Shown here: positions 48,440 through 56,696 of the stretch, piece after piece
How positions within the stretch are numbered: the stretch's first letter is position 1
How the letters are laid out: the number at the start of each line of letters is the position of its first letter
NCBI GenBank assembly: GCA_036867785.1
Contig: CP145421.1
Coordinates: forward strand, 434,001-498,000
Direction: 5' to 3'
DNA: 64,000 nt
Source: Plasmodiophora brassicae
Taxonomy: Eukaryota; Endomyxa: Phytomyxea; Phytomyxea; Plasmodiophorida
Made by a program: the position numbers and the translations under genes
Notes under the pieces: generated by a model
Told to the model about the DNA's origin: nothing
The model's database searches: none
What the model saw: the letters and a program-made list of their open reading frames with translations, nothing else

Positions 48440-48448
48440 CCCCCCCCC

Positions 48449-48781
48449 CCCCCCATTTGGGAATGGGGTTCCAGGGCTCTTCCAGTATTCCACGTTTTCG
48501 TGGGAAGCGACATTTGAATCGTGGCATGAATGCCAAGCCGCAATTAGATCATTTTGCGATGCGACGTTCCAACCGTTTCGCATACGGGACAGCAGCTCCG
48601 TCGGGTTGACAAAGCTCCGTCGGGTTGACAAAGCTGCTGTCCCATGCGGAACGGTTGGAACGTCGCATCGCAAAATAATCCAATTGCGGCTTGGCATTCA
48701 CGCCACGATTCAAATAATGTCGTTTCCCACGAAAACGTGGAATACTGGAAGAACCCTGGAACCCCATTCCCAAATGGGGGG
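48449..48781. repeat. Long hairpin: about 149-bp inverted repeat with a 34-bp loop
   Basis: Left arm 48449-48597 (CCCCCATTTGGGAATGGGGT.. to ..GGGACAGCAGCT) pairs with right arm 48632-48781 at about 93% identity, with only a few substitutions and one small indel (CATTTG versus CATTATTTG). The loop contains two tandem copies of CTCCGTCGGGTTGACAAAG (48597-48634), so the centre itself is a direct repeat. It is flanked on the left by a C homopolymer and on the right by the complementary G run. Such a transcript would fold into a stem of about 150 bp. A MITE, a foldback transposon or a small-RNA precursor are the options; no coding frame. Confidence 0.95.
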
Positions 48782-49065
48782 AGGGCTACATGATAAGGCA
48801 ACATAAACGCGAACCAGACGACCGGCGAACGAGGGACGACAATCGAGAGACACGCGAGACCAACACCTACGACTGGCGGCGCGCGAAGACAATCGACAGG
48901 GACGGGACTCGGACGACTGCGAATGAGCGACGACCGACGACAACCCACGACGATGACGACGACATGCACCCGACGGGAGGACCACGACCACGACGAAACC
49001 ACGCCGACCGCAGCAGCAAGCAAATGCGGGCGGCGGCCTCCGCGTTGTCCAGCGCCACACCACTC

Positions 49066-49260
49066 ACCAGTTGCTGCCACGGAAAACCACGTGGCAGCTA
49101 GGGTTGCTGCCAGCCTGCCACGTGGTTTCCTTGACCCTGCTGGCTGCTGCCACGTGGTTTTCCGTGCCAGCAAGGTCCAAGTGCCAGCAACGTTCCGGCC
49201 ACGGTTTTTTTCCTTGCTGCCACTTGGATTCCCGTGGCAGTTACGTCAATTGTAGCGGCA
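49066..49260. repeat. Cluster of inverted CACGTG-containing repeats
   Basis: The motif GCCACGTGGTTTTCCGTG (and its complement CACGGAAAACCACGTGGC) occurs three times in alternating orientation (about 49075-49095, 49120-49140 and 49150-49172). A decayed fourth and fifth copy follow (CCACGGTTTTTTTCCTTGCT, CCACTTGGATTCCCGTGGCA). Each holds a CACGTG or near-CACGTG palindrome, i.e. an E-box/G-box core. It lies 130 bp upstream of the start of the secreted-protein gene at 49393. Either a decayed repeat element or a bHLH/bZIP-bound promoter array. Confidence 0.8.
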
Positions 49261-49392
49261 CTTGGAGCGGCGTTTCGTTGCCAAAAATAGCGAGCGAAAC
49301 CGCCGCGCATTGCGCGAAGACCGCGATTCTGTGTGGAGGTCGCAGTGCGTCTGGTGCGGGCGGGTCTGGGCAGACTGCATTGATACTAGAGG

Positions 49393-51124
49393 ATGGCACC
49401 GTCGTGGCTCAATGTTCTGGTCGTGTTCATGACGCTGGTCGGCACTGGGTGGGGCTCTGATCGAGCGCCAACGGCAACTGATAGAGGAACTCCGGCGACG
49501 CGTCCCGCTCTGGCTTTACCTGTGCCAGTACCGTTCGTGTGGAACCGTACCGATGATGTTGACGTTGAAGCGCATCTGCATCAAGCTGAGGCAGACGCGC
49601 TAATGGCCTGCGAATTTCTGAAGTCGATCATTGAGGATATGGTCGCCAGCCGAACCTTTTTGTCGTCAATGGTGCCGGGAACCTTGCTCAGGCGACGTCC
49701 TTATGTTGCTGAGGCCATCGGGGCGCAGGTGCTCATGTTCTGGATTAATGTTCACTCCGTGATGGCATCGATGCACTCGTGGATTGCGTCTGTGGATCCA
49801 CACTCGCCGGACGACGTGTTTGATGTTGGACAAGCGATGTACCGGCTGGTTAGATCAGCTCAAGCGGAGGTGATCCACGCTGCTGTGGCAGAGACGCCGT
49901 TCAGCGACGTCTTGAAGATAGAAGGCGGCGTATTGAAATTTACCGGGGAAGTTCTTCATCGACAAGACCAGGACGTACACAGCATGACTGTCGATTCAAT
50001 GTTGGCTGACGGGGTAGCCATGTCCATCATGCCAGCCGAGTTCATTCAGGTGATGACCTTGGCCCGGAGCGATCCGACAGAAGTTTCACGAATTGAGCGC
50101 GTTATCGAAGCGGTTCGTGTTGTTCAACTTAGGGAGACGCTGTGCGACGACCTGTATCTTCGCTTCGAAGCGTTGGCAAGTTACGTGACCGTTTTCCGCT
50201 CGTTACTGCCGTTGATCCGCACGAATCCGCGCTATGCCAGCATCAACGTAAGGACTAACCCGGTTCAAGAGACCATGTTAGAGTACATGTCGAAGGCGTG
50301 CAATCTATCAGGCCTACGAAGAGCGCAATTTGAATCGGGAGATCCGCAAAAACAAGTTGTCGTCAACGTTTCGGCGTAATGGAGACGCTGTGCACCGAAT
50401 TCAAATTGGGTTGACGAAATCCGCGATCACCAAGGTCTTCGGCCTGTCCGTGAATGACCTGACAACGCCACTTTTCCCGCGATCAGAGCCCCGCCAACGG
50501 ATTGTGCAGAAGAAAAAGAAGAGCAAGAGCAAGAGGAACAGGAGGAACAGGAAGAGGAAGCAGGACATGTCTGAAAGTGACGTCGACATCGCCGAAGATG
50601 TGCAGGATGTGCTTGAAACGAAACTCTCGAGTCCTATCGCCCAACATGGGGACGTTGAGATTAGAACAGGACCTTCGTCTCCACCGCCAGCCGCGACGAT
50701 TGGCTCCAAGGCGATTGCCTCCCGTGCTGAATCCCAATGCATCACGACAATGAAATCCACCAACGGCAACCTTGGCACAAACCGTGCGTCAACTCGTCCA
50801 GCGAGCCCCGCCATCCATCATGAGCTGCTTGAAAGCAAGATGGACCCTCTACTGGCCCTGCAGTCAAAAAACGCGAACATACCGTCACGTATGTCCGATT
50901 TCGTTGAAAAGATGTCGACGATGTTCAACGTAAAAGAAAGCAAGACCAAGAATTCATTGACCTTCTTCGACAAGCAGACTGGTGTGCCCGTGTTTGGCAT
51001 GCACCGCCCGCACGGTGGTAAGAAGGAACATATTCGAGATGATATTCTCAGTCGGATCCGCAGCAAACTTCGTCGGCATTTCGAAGCGTCATCACCTGCT
51101 CCGCATGATCTCTCGCCCAACTAA
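49393..51124 (+). CDS. Hypothetical secreted protein with lysine/arginine-rich region
   Basis: Two exons, 49393-50247 and 50312-51124, separated by a 64-nt intron (GTAAGG..TATCAG) that restores one frame: SIN joined to AYEERNLNREIRKNKLSS. The product is 555 residues. A signal peptide is predicted by eye (MAPSWLNVLVVFMTLVGTGW). The first 300 residues are helical with few cysteines (DALMACEFLKSIIEDM, DVFDVGQAMYRLVRSAQAEV). The second exon has an intensely basic, NLS-like stretch (KKKKSKSKRNRRNRKRKQ), an acidic/Ser-rich region, and a C-terminal block FFDKQTGVPVFGMHRPHG. No family recognised. A partial, decayed second copy lies directly downstream (51203-52456), so the gene has duplicated in tandem. 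Confidence 0.65.
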
Positions 51125-51202
51125 ACCGATATGACCAAATTTGAATAAATGCGACGAAATCATCCGCAATTGTCATACTTGCTGCGACATCGAAACTGCT
51201 GA

Positions 51203-52456
51203 TGTGCGGCGACCTGTATCTTCGTTTCGAAGCGCTGGCAAGTTACGCGAGTACCGTCTTCCGCTCGTAACTGCATGCCGTTGATCTGCACGAATCCGCG
51301 CTATATGCCAACATCAGCGCTTTTTCGGCGCGACAAATTCGGCGCAAACTCTGTGTCAACTCGTCCAGCTGGGCGTGGCAAGTCCGGCATCCATCATGGA
51401 CAGCCTGAAAACAAGATGAACCCGTTACTGACCCTGACGTCAGAAAGCGCCAACATACCGTCACGTATCTCCGGTTTCTTGAAAGATACTACCTCTGTTT
51501 CACAAAAAGACGGTGATTTGTGAAACATCGAAAGATTAAGGCCATTCTTGGATATTTACGGTATTGAAGCATATGCTCTGTAAGACTTTGAGAAGAGCAA
51601 TACAGGCGCGCAGTTCTAAATTTTGAAGGTGCTCTGCGTGCCCAAAATTTGGGCCCGAATTGCGTCGCTTTCTCGTGTGTCGCAAAGAGCGACTTATGGT
51701 AGCTGCGATGGGCGAACAAGTTCATAGCGGAGCCAATGGTCATGATCTTCATGACAGCCAGCCCCATAAAGCGATTCTCTCCATCCCTAGAACAGACGCA
51801 CACACTGACCGCGGTGGTTGCCACGCAGATGCGTCGTTGAGAGGAAAGCCCAATCTCTCTGATGACCAACGACGCATGGTAGTTGAGTACCTGAAGCATC
51901 AGCTGGAGCAGCGCAACATTGGTGAGCTCATCGCGGCGACGGTGCAGTCGTTCGGGAGCCTCGGCTGCGAGACTCTAACCGACATTTTCCTGTCGCTGCA
52001 GATGTCAATGATTGAACAATGCGGGTAGCTGGATCGAACCGATACAAGGCGCCGCACATCGGCAAGTCCAAGCTCCGTCGTGAAGGCAAGCTTACTGACG
52101 TCTTGACCTGCCCACGTCATCGAGTTCGCGCAGAAGATCATTCAACAATGATAACTACAACTCGTGAAGCAATTTTATTCGGTAATGCTCACCCGATCAG
52201 CATTAGTATGTTCGCCACTCAGTACCAAGTCATTTCTACCTTGGGCCTGCGTTGGCGTGCCTTCAACCACAAATCACCGTCTTTTTTTGAAACTGCGTAA
52301 AACGGAGAATCACCGTCTTTTTGTGAAACAGAGGTAGTATATGTCAACGATCTTCCGTAAAAGATAGCAAAACCAGGAATTCATTGGCCTTCTTCGACAG
52401 CCAGACTGGAGAACCCGTGTTTGACATGCATCGCCGGCACGGTGGTACTCCTTGAT
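51203..52456 (+). pseudogene. Decayed tandem duplicate of the 49393 gene, interrupted by a mariner element
   Basis: 51203-51300 matches the end of exon 1 of the parent gene (CGACCTGTATCTTCG, CACGAATCCGCGCTAT). 51340-51486 matches exon 2 around AACATACCGTCACGTAT. 52340-52456 matches the parent from the CAACGTAAAAGAAAGC region to CGGTGGT (encoded FFDSQTGEPVFDMHRRHG against FFDKQTGVPVFGMHRPHG). About 500 bp of the parent between the first two blocks is missing. Small insertions/deletions and stops disable the frame. The only thing separating the second and third blocks is the transposon at 51489-52337. The copy is therefore a relic. Confidence 0.85.
51489..52337 (+). mobile_element. Tc1/mariner-type DNA transposon, internally deleted and decayed
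   Basis: 849-bp element with perfect 30-bp terminal inverted repeats: left 51489-51518 (CTACCTCTGTTTCACAAAAA..) and right 52308-52337. TA dinucleotides flank it on both sides (51487-51488 and 52338-52339), the hallmark target duplication of this superfamily. The terminus resembles the CTCCCTCCGTTTCA ends of plant/oomycete mariner and Stowaway elements. A second, diverged copy of the terminal sequence lies just inside the right end (about 52269-52298). Internally, NLSDDQRRMVVEYLKHQLE, TLTDIFLSLQMSMIEQCG and, in another frame, YKAPHIGKSKLRREGKL match the N-terminal and middle parts of mariner-like transposases. The catalytic DDE/DDD region is gone and the frame is broken near 52025. Confidence 0.9.
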
Positions 52457-52502
52457 CGTCCGAAGCTGCTGACATTGAGTCGACTACCTAGACACCGGTG
52501 TC

Positions 52503-53108
52503 TTGAAAGATCATCTCAATGTCAATGAGGTGCGCCGCAGATGCCGGATGAAAGCGGCGCCGCTTGGGAAATGTGTATTGGACGTCGAGGAGGAGGGCGA
52601 AACAGATTTCTTCGAGAACTCGTCGCTGCGTGCCACGTTCTTCAGGACGTCGGTGCACCATATTCCGTACAACGCCACCAAGGTGCAGCGCTGGTGGCAG
52701 GAGATGAAACGTGTCCGGTACGTGCGACTGGGTTTCATCTGGGGCGGTATCCAGGACGCGATCCGGACCACCGCGCGGCCGCGTCCCTCGCGACGCTGTC
52801 TGCCCCTCGAGAACATATATGATCTGCTCCAGGTTGGCGGGGTGCGTCTACGACGTCTACGACCAGGCCCAGGACCGCGTTCTCCGCAGGCGCCCGGCCG
52901 GCATCACCATCAAGCTGACCGTCAGCGGCTTCGTGCGCCGCGAGATCTGGTTCGGCCTGCAGGTCCTCCATCAGGATGGGAGCGTGCGTGGCGCTCCGAC
53001 ATGTCCAAGGTCAAGGCGGCGCGGCCCGACAAGAACCCGCGTCGTCGGCGCCAGCAGGCCCCCGTTAGACGCACCAAACAAAGGAACCAGGCTAGGAGCA
53101 TGGAATAA
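52503..53108 (+). CDS. Hypothetical protein (probably two exons)
   Basis: First part reads MKDHLNVNEVRRRCRMKAAP, GETDFFENSSLRATFFRTSV and HHIPYNATKVQRWWQEMKRV. From 52833 a different frame looks protein-like (GCVYDVYDQAQDRVLRRRPA, ITIKLTVSGFVRREIWFGLQ). The only donor that keeps phase is CG/GTACGTGCG at 52718, with the acceptor CTCCAG at 52832, a 115-nt intron and so longer than usual here. The first frame is also open all the way to 53108 and ends in a very basic tail (KNPRRRRQQAPVRRTKQRNQ), so the 3' structure is ambiguous. No domain recognised. Confidence 0.4.
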   Translation: MKDHLNVNEVRRRCRMKAAPLGKCVLDVEEEGETDFFENSSLRATFFRTSVHHIPYNATKVQRWWQEMKRVRYVRLGFIWGGIQDAIRTTARPRPSRRCLPLENIYDLLQVGGVRLRRLRPGPGPRSPQAPGRHHHQADRQRLRAPRDLVRPAGPPSGWERAWRSDMSKVKAARPDKNPRRRRQQAPVRRTKQRNQARSME

Positions 53109-53199
53109 CTTAGAATGATTGTATGCGGTTAAGGGTGTTGATTAGAACACCGTTGTGATGAGGTTATAGATGCTGGTGACTGTTTGGGGTTGCGGGCAC

Positions 53200-53619
53200 T
53201 TATTTCTCCTTCTTGGCCTCCTTGGCGGGGGTGGCGGCACTCTCGCCGGCCTTCTTCTTGGGCAGCAGGACGGAGTGGATGTTGGGCAGAACACCGCCCT
53301 GCGCGATCGTAACGTCGTGCAGGAGCTTGTTCAGTTCCTCGTCGTTACGGATGGCGAGCTGAACGTGGCGCGGGATGATACGGGTCTTCTTGTTGTCACG
53401 GGCGGCGTTGCCGGCCAACTCGAGGATTTCGGCGGCGAGGTACTCGAGGACAGCGGCGAGGTAGACGGGCGCACCGCCACCGACACGGGCGGCGTAACGG
53501 CCATCACGCAGGAAACGGTTGATACGGCCGACGGGGAACTGCAGGCCGGCACGAGCCGAACGCGTCTGCGACTTGCCGCCCTTGGCCTTGCCACGGCCAC
53601 CCTTGCCCTTGCCCGACAT
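53200..53619 (-). CDS. H2A: Histone H2A (canonical)
   Basis: Core nucleosome histone. Single exon, 139 residues: [20 protein letters not shown] at the N-terminus, then the fold [40 protein letters not shown] and [20 protein letters not shown] with [16 protein letters not shown]. The acidic-patch residues are present ([20 protein letters not shown]). There is no SQ[E/D]-phi tail of H2A.X (the end is PAKEAKKEK) and the sequence is not H2A.Z-like. No H2B gene lies in the adjacent 1.2 kb upstream, so it is not in the common H2A-H2B divergent pair. Confidence 0.98.
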   Translation of the reverse strand: MSGKGKGGRGKAKGGKSQTRSARAGLQFPVGRINRFLRDGRYAARVGGGAPVYLAAVLEYLAAEILELAGNAARDNKKTRIIPRHVQLAIRNDEELNKLLHDVTIAQGGVLPNIHSVLLPKKKAGESAATPAKEAKKEK

Positions 53620-54819
53620 GATGAGGGATGCGAGGATTCACACAAACGCTAATGCTGACGCTGCGGGACGATTTGCACAATGACGAAGCGATGCGGTGCT
53701 GGGGGTCAGACAACGACGAGGAGTCGGCGGGTGGGTGGCGGCGGCGGCGGCTCCTGGCACAAACGCGCGGCCACGGTCCCGCGCCAACTTTACGCGCCAA
53801 AACCGCCCGTGGCTCCAGAGGAGCACAGGCCGCCCGCTGACCAACAGGTTTGCCGTTTGGAAATTGGCGCGCTCTTTCGATGTTCTGGCACACCCGTGCC
53901 CAGAGCGGCCTCCTCCCGGCTCCAAACCCTGTGACGATCTACAGGTCCATAGCCGCTATGGACCTCTGTCGAGCTGAGGCAGCGTCACACCGATCCCTCT
54001 TCTCTAACCAGGGCGATGGAGCTCCTTCCGGGCGGGGACATGCATGATCGGGGGACCCATAGGCTCGCCGTGTCCACCAGGGCAGGGGGACTCTGGAGGC
54101 GTCACTGCATGACACCGGTTATCTCTAGCAGGCATGGCTGCTTCTTGAGGCTTGATCCGTTGGTTCGAATGCCGCTGTCGCTCTCCGTCGGTGACGGCAG
54201 CACAGTACCTGTCGAACTGCTCCTGCAACGTTTGGATCGATGAAGCGCCCAGCTTCCTGGTTGTTGGCAGCATGAATTCGTTATTTTGTTGAGCGTTGAT
54301 CGCCATATGCACGAGTATGGGCGACATACGACGCGCTGAGATAGGCGCTAAAGCTAGCTTTGTGTTGAATCTCCCAAATACTGGAATCCTGGACATCGCA
54401 CAGGCCTACCTAGTATGTCATGTGATCCAGCTAGTGAATCGAAATTCCATGACTTGGAAGATTTAGCACAAAGTGCTTTGCGTCTATCTCTCTCATGCGC
54501 TGGATTCGAGCTAACTACCAAATAATGGAATTGCGGCCAGCTTCTTGGTGGTTGACAGCATGAATGCGTCACTCTGTTGAGTGCTGATCCGCATATGCGT
54601 GAGCACTTGCCGATACTGTAGCGGCTCTCGGTTTCCCCACGGCCAAAGACTACATAGGTCAATGAAATTTGCCAATCGCTCGAGATTGGGTCGTTCCTGT
54701 CAGTGCGTTCGGAAATAACAATCACCTGAGGCACGATAACGTGTCAACGTCCGCCCGCGCGTATGTAAGTCGAACTGCTGTGTAGACGATGTTTGGAAAT
54801 TCTAGCTCCGACGGCCAGA
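53620..54819. other. About 1.2 kb without a recognised gene; contains two related decayed segments
   Basis: The first 300 bp is the H2A promoter region (antisense frames there are Arg/Pro-rich noise). 54251-54325 and 54537-54610 are about 75% identical; on the minus strand they read HMAINAQQNNEFMLPTTRKL and HMRISTQQSDAFMLSTTKKL respectively. The substitutions are mostly conservative, so both descend from one coding sequence of unknown family. Surrounding frames are broken or unconvincing. Confidence 0.5.
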
Positions 54820-55087
54820 TTAGTTCGTCAGGTGGATGTCGTCCAGCACCTTCTCGATGTACTCTGTCTGGTCGAGCTTGATGGCGCTGGTATCGGGATA
54901 GCGACGTCGGACGCGCAGTCGGGCAATGTGGAATCTCTGCCATGAACTCGACCTTGACAATGATGGTCTCGGCGTGGAGGGTTGAAGGTTTCACCGGCAC
55001 GTCCACCCCCTACCGTGTCCCGACGGCTCCGTTGATGACGGCCGTTCGTAGCTGCCCCGCCTGGTCCTGGAGCGCGCTGGTATCCAT
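54820..55087 (-). CDS. Hypothetical 68-residue protein (two exons)
   Basis: Exon 1 from the ATG at 55087 (MDTSALQDQAGQLRTAVING then AVGTR), an intron of about 61 nt (GTAGGGGG..GTCAAG), exon 2 SSSWQRFHIARLRVRRRYPD and TSAIKLDQTEYIEKVLDDIH, ending LTN with TAA at 54820. The splice switches into a frame that is otherwise hidden, and the result is a compact amphipathic small protein, which argues it is real. An additional upstream exon cannot be excluded. No family recognised. Confidence 0.45.
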
Positions 55088-55424
55088 GACGTTGTCGGCG
55101 GTGATAAACTCTTTTCAAAACAATGAGATGTGTCTGACGTCCGAGGCACACGACGCCTCTAGGTACCTACATAGGTAGTGTGCAGGAGCCCATCTCGGAG
55201 GTATGTGCCCCCTGAGGGCTTTAGTCACAGTATGGCTCGTGCCCGCCAGACTTATGCTCCGCCCGCCAGGTTTAGGGACGACGGTCGACAAGGCGGACGC
55301 TCTTTCCCAGATGTTCGTACTGCCTCCAATAGCCGTGGGCGAGGTACTGTCGTAGCGATCGCCGGCGCTATAGTTGTATCGGGGGTGGCCTAATTCGTCA
55401 CCGGCCCGGCTGTGTTGCAGGACG
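55088..55424. promoter_or_regulatory. Divergent spacer between the 68-residue gene (-) and the VOC-domain gene (+)
   Basis: 337 bp; no convincing frame. Expected to hold both promoters. Confidence 0.35.
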
Positions 55425-56507
55425 ATGATCGAGCTGAAAGAGTTCAGGTTCGCGTGCGTCAATCTGCCGGAGACGGTCGACTTCTACACGAACGGCCTGC
55501 TGATGGTGATGCAAAAGAAGGTGGAGACTGGCGGTAAGGTGTTCCTGTCGTTCCGGTACCAGCGCAGCGACGTCTGGCTGCGATTTGAACATATCGTCCA
55601 AGCGCAGAAGAAGGGTTCCGCCGTCGCCAGCGCCGGCCCCGAAGGTACTGTTCTGTTTCGTCGCCCTGTCAGCCAGTGCGACCTGCTCATCTACGTCCTG
55701 AACATCGACAAGACCGTCTCGCGGATCCGTTCCGCCGGCTTCGTCGTCTTCGTCGCCCCAGTCAAAGTCGGTGACGAGGTCCGTGCCTGCGTCCTCATCG
55801 ACCCGAACGGCATCCGGATCCGCCTGGTCGAAACAGTCCACTGCCTGGTCGAGGCCGCGTTCGAGGCCCGCATCGGCCATGTCTCCGTCCCCGTCAAGGA
55901 GTTCAACATGCTGTCGAGGACGATCGCCTTCTACCAGCAGGTGTTCGGCCCGCTGACCGTCGAACTCGAACAAAGGACTGGGTTCCGCAGTACCCACCGT
56001 GACGACGACCAACCGGCAGCGCTGAAGCCGGCGGCGGCCACGTTGCAGGCGATCACGAAGGGGCGAGGGCAGGACAGCAATGCAGCGGCTGCTGACCGAA
56101 GCACGCTCTTCACGATTCGCGACAGCGAGTCGTTCACGGAGGACATGGTCGCGATGGTCTGGTTGGGGAATGCGCCGAGGTCGACAAGGACGACGCTGTG
56201 TTTGCGGCATACGATGGACCGCCAGGGCAGCGTGGACTCGCTGACCAAGACGTTCTCGGCGGACGCGAAGGAGGAGCGGTTCCTCGGGATCGTGTTCGAG
56301 ATCAGCGACGTGCAACGGGCGCAGAACTTCCTGGAGACGCAGACGGCGTTCCCGGTCCAGACGACGCCCATCAACGCCCTGCCGGGACTGTCCCCCTGGT
56401 TCTCGTTCTTCGACCCGGCGTTCATCAACGTCGAGATCCGGGAGGAGTTCAACGCGGCCAGCACCCGCGTTCGGGTCGGGGGCCGCATGCGTCCTAGGAA
56501 TCAGTAA
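55425..56507 (+). CDS. VOC-superfamily (glyoxalase/dioxygenase-fold) protein, GLOD4-like
   Basis: Single exon of 360 residues from MIELKEFRFACVNLPETVDF (17 more codons are open upstream to 55374). Two or three beta-alpha-beta-beta-beta modules are visible. The first is FRFACVNLPETVDFYTNGLL with LSFRYQRSDVWLRFEHI and IYVLNIDKTVSRIRSAGFVV, then VLIDPNGIRIRLVET. The second is IGHVSVPVKEFNMLSRTIAF with YQQVFG. A third half-module lies near LGIVFEISDVQRAQNFLETQ. The fold suits metal-dependent lyases, isomerases or dioxygenases, but classic glyoxalase I metal ligands (H/E..E) cannot be assigned with confidence, as in GLOD4. Substrate unknown. A 435-codon antisense frame across it is a codon-bias shadow. 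Confidence 0.75.
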   Translation: MIELKEFRFACVNLPETVDFYTNGLLMVMQKKVETGGKVFLSFRYQRSDVWLRFEHIVQAQKKGSAVASAGPEGTVLFRRPVSQCDLLIYVLNIDKTVSRIRSAGFVVFVAPVKVGDEVRACVLIDPNGIRIRLVETVHCLVEAAFEARIGHVSVPVKEFNMLSRTIAFYQQVFGPLTVELEQRTGFRSTHRDDDQPAALKPAAATLQAITKGRGQDSNAAAADRSTLFTIRDSESFTEDMVAMVWLGNAPRSTRTTLCLRHTMDRQGSVDSLTKTFSADAKEERFLGIVFEISDVQRAQNFLETQTAFPVQTTPINALPGLSPWFSFFDPAFINVEIREEFNAASTRVRVGGRMRPRNQ

Positions 56508-56696
56508 ACGGGCGCGCTCTCTGCAATACAATGACGCGAAAGACAGGCCCAGACAGGCACGAAAAACTCGACTGTGCTGCACTTTGCAGTGGAAACGCGC
56601 GTCGTCAGAGGAGGGGGCCAGTTTGGGGGCGGGGGACGGTCTGTACACGGTGCCCTGCCTGCATTGGACGGTACGATGACTCATTAGCAGACGCGC

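Noticed and set aside
48790-49101. Asp/Arg/Thr-rich plus-strand frame
   Set aside because: Low-complexity GAC/CGA sequence between two repeat clusters; no start context, splice structure or similarity.
53638-53925. Minus-strand frames upstream of histone H2A
   Set aside because: They continue upstream of the H2A ATG without protein character; this is the H2A promoter, and no H2B gene is present.
54150-54180. GGTTCGAAT box resembling a tRNA B box
   Set aside because: No A box at suitable distance and no cloverleaf can be folded around it; no tRNA or rRNA gene was found in the window.
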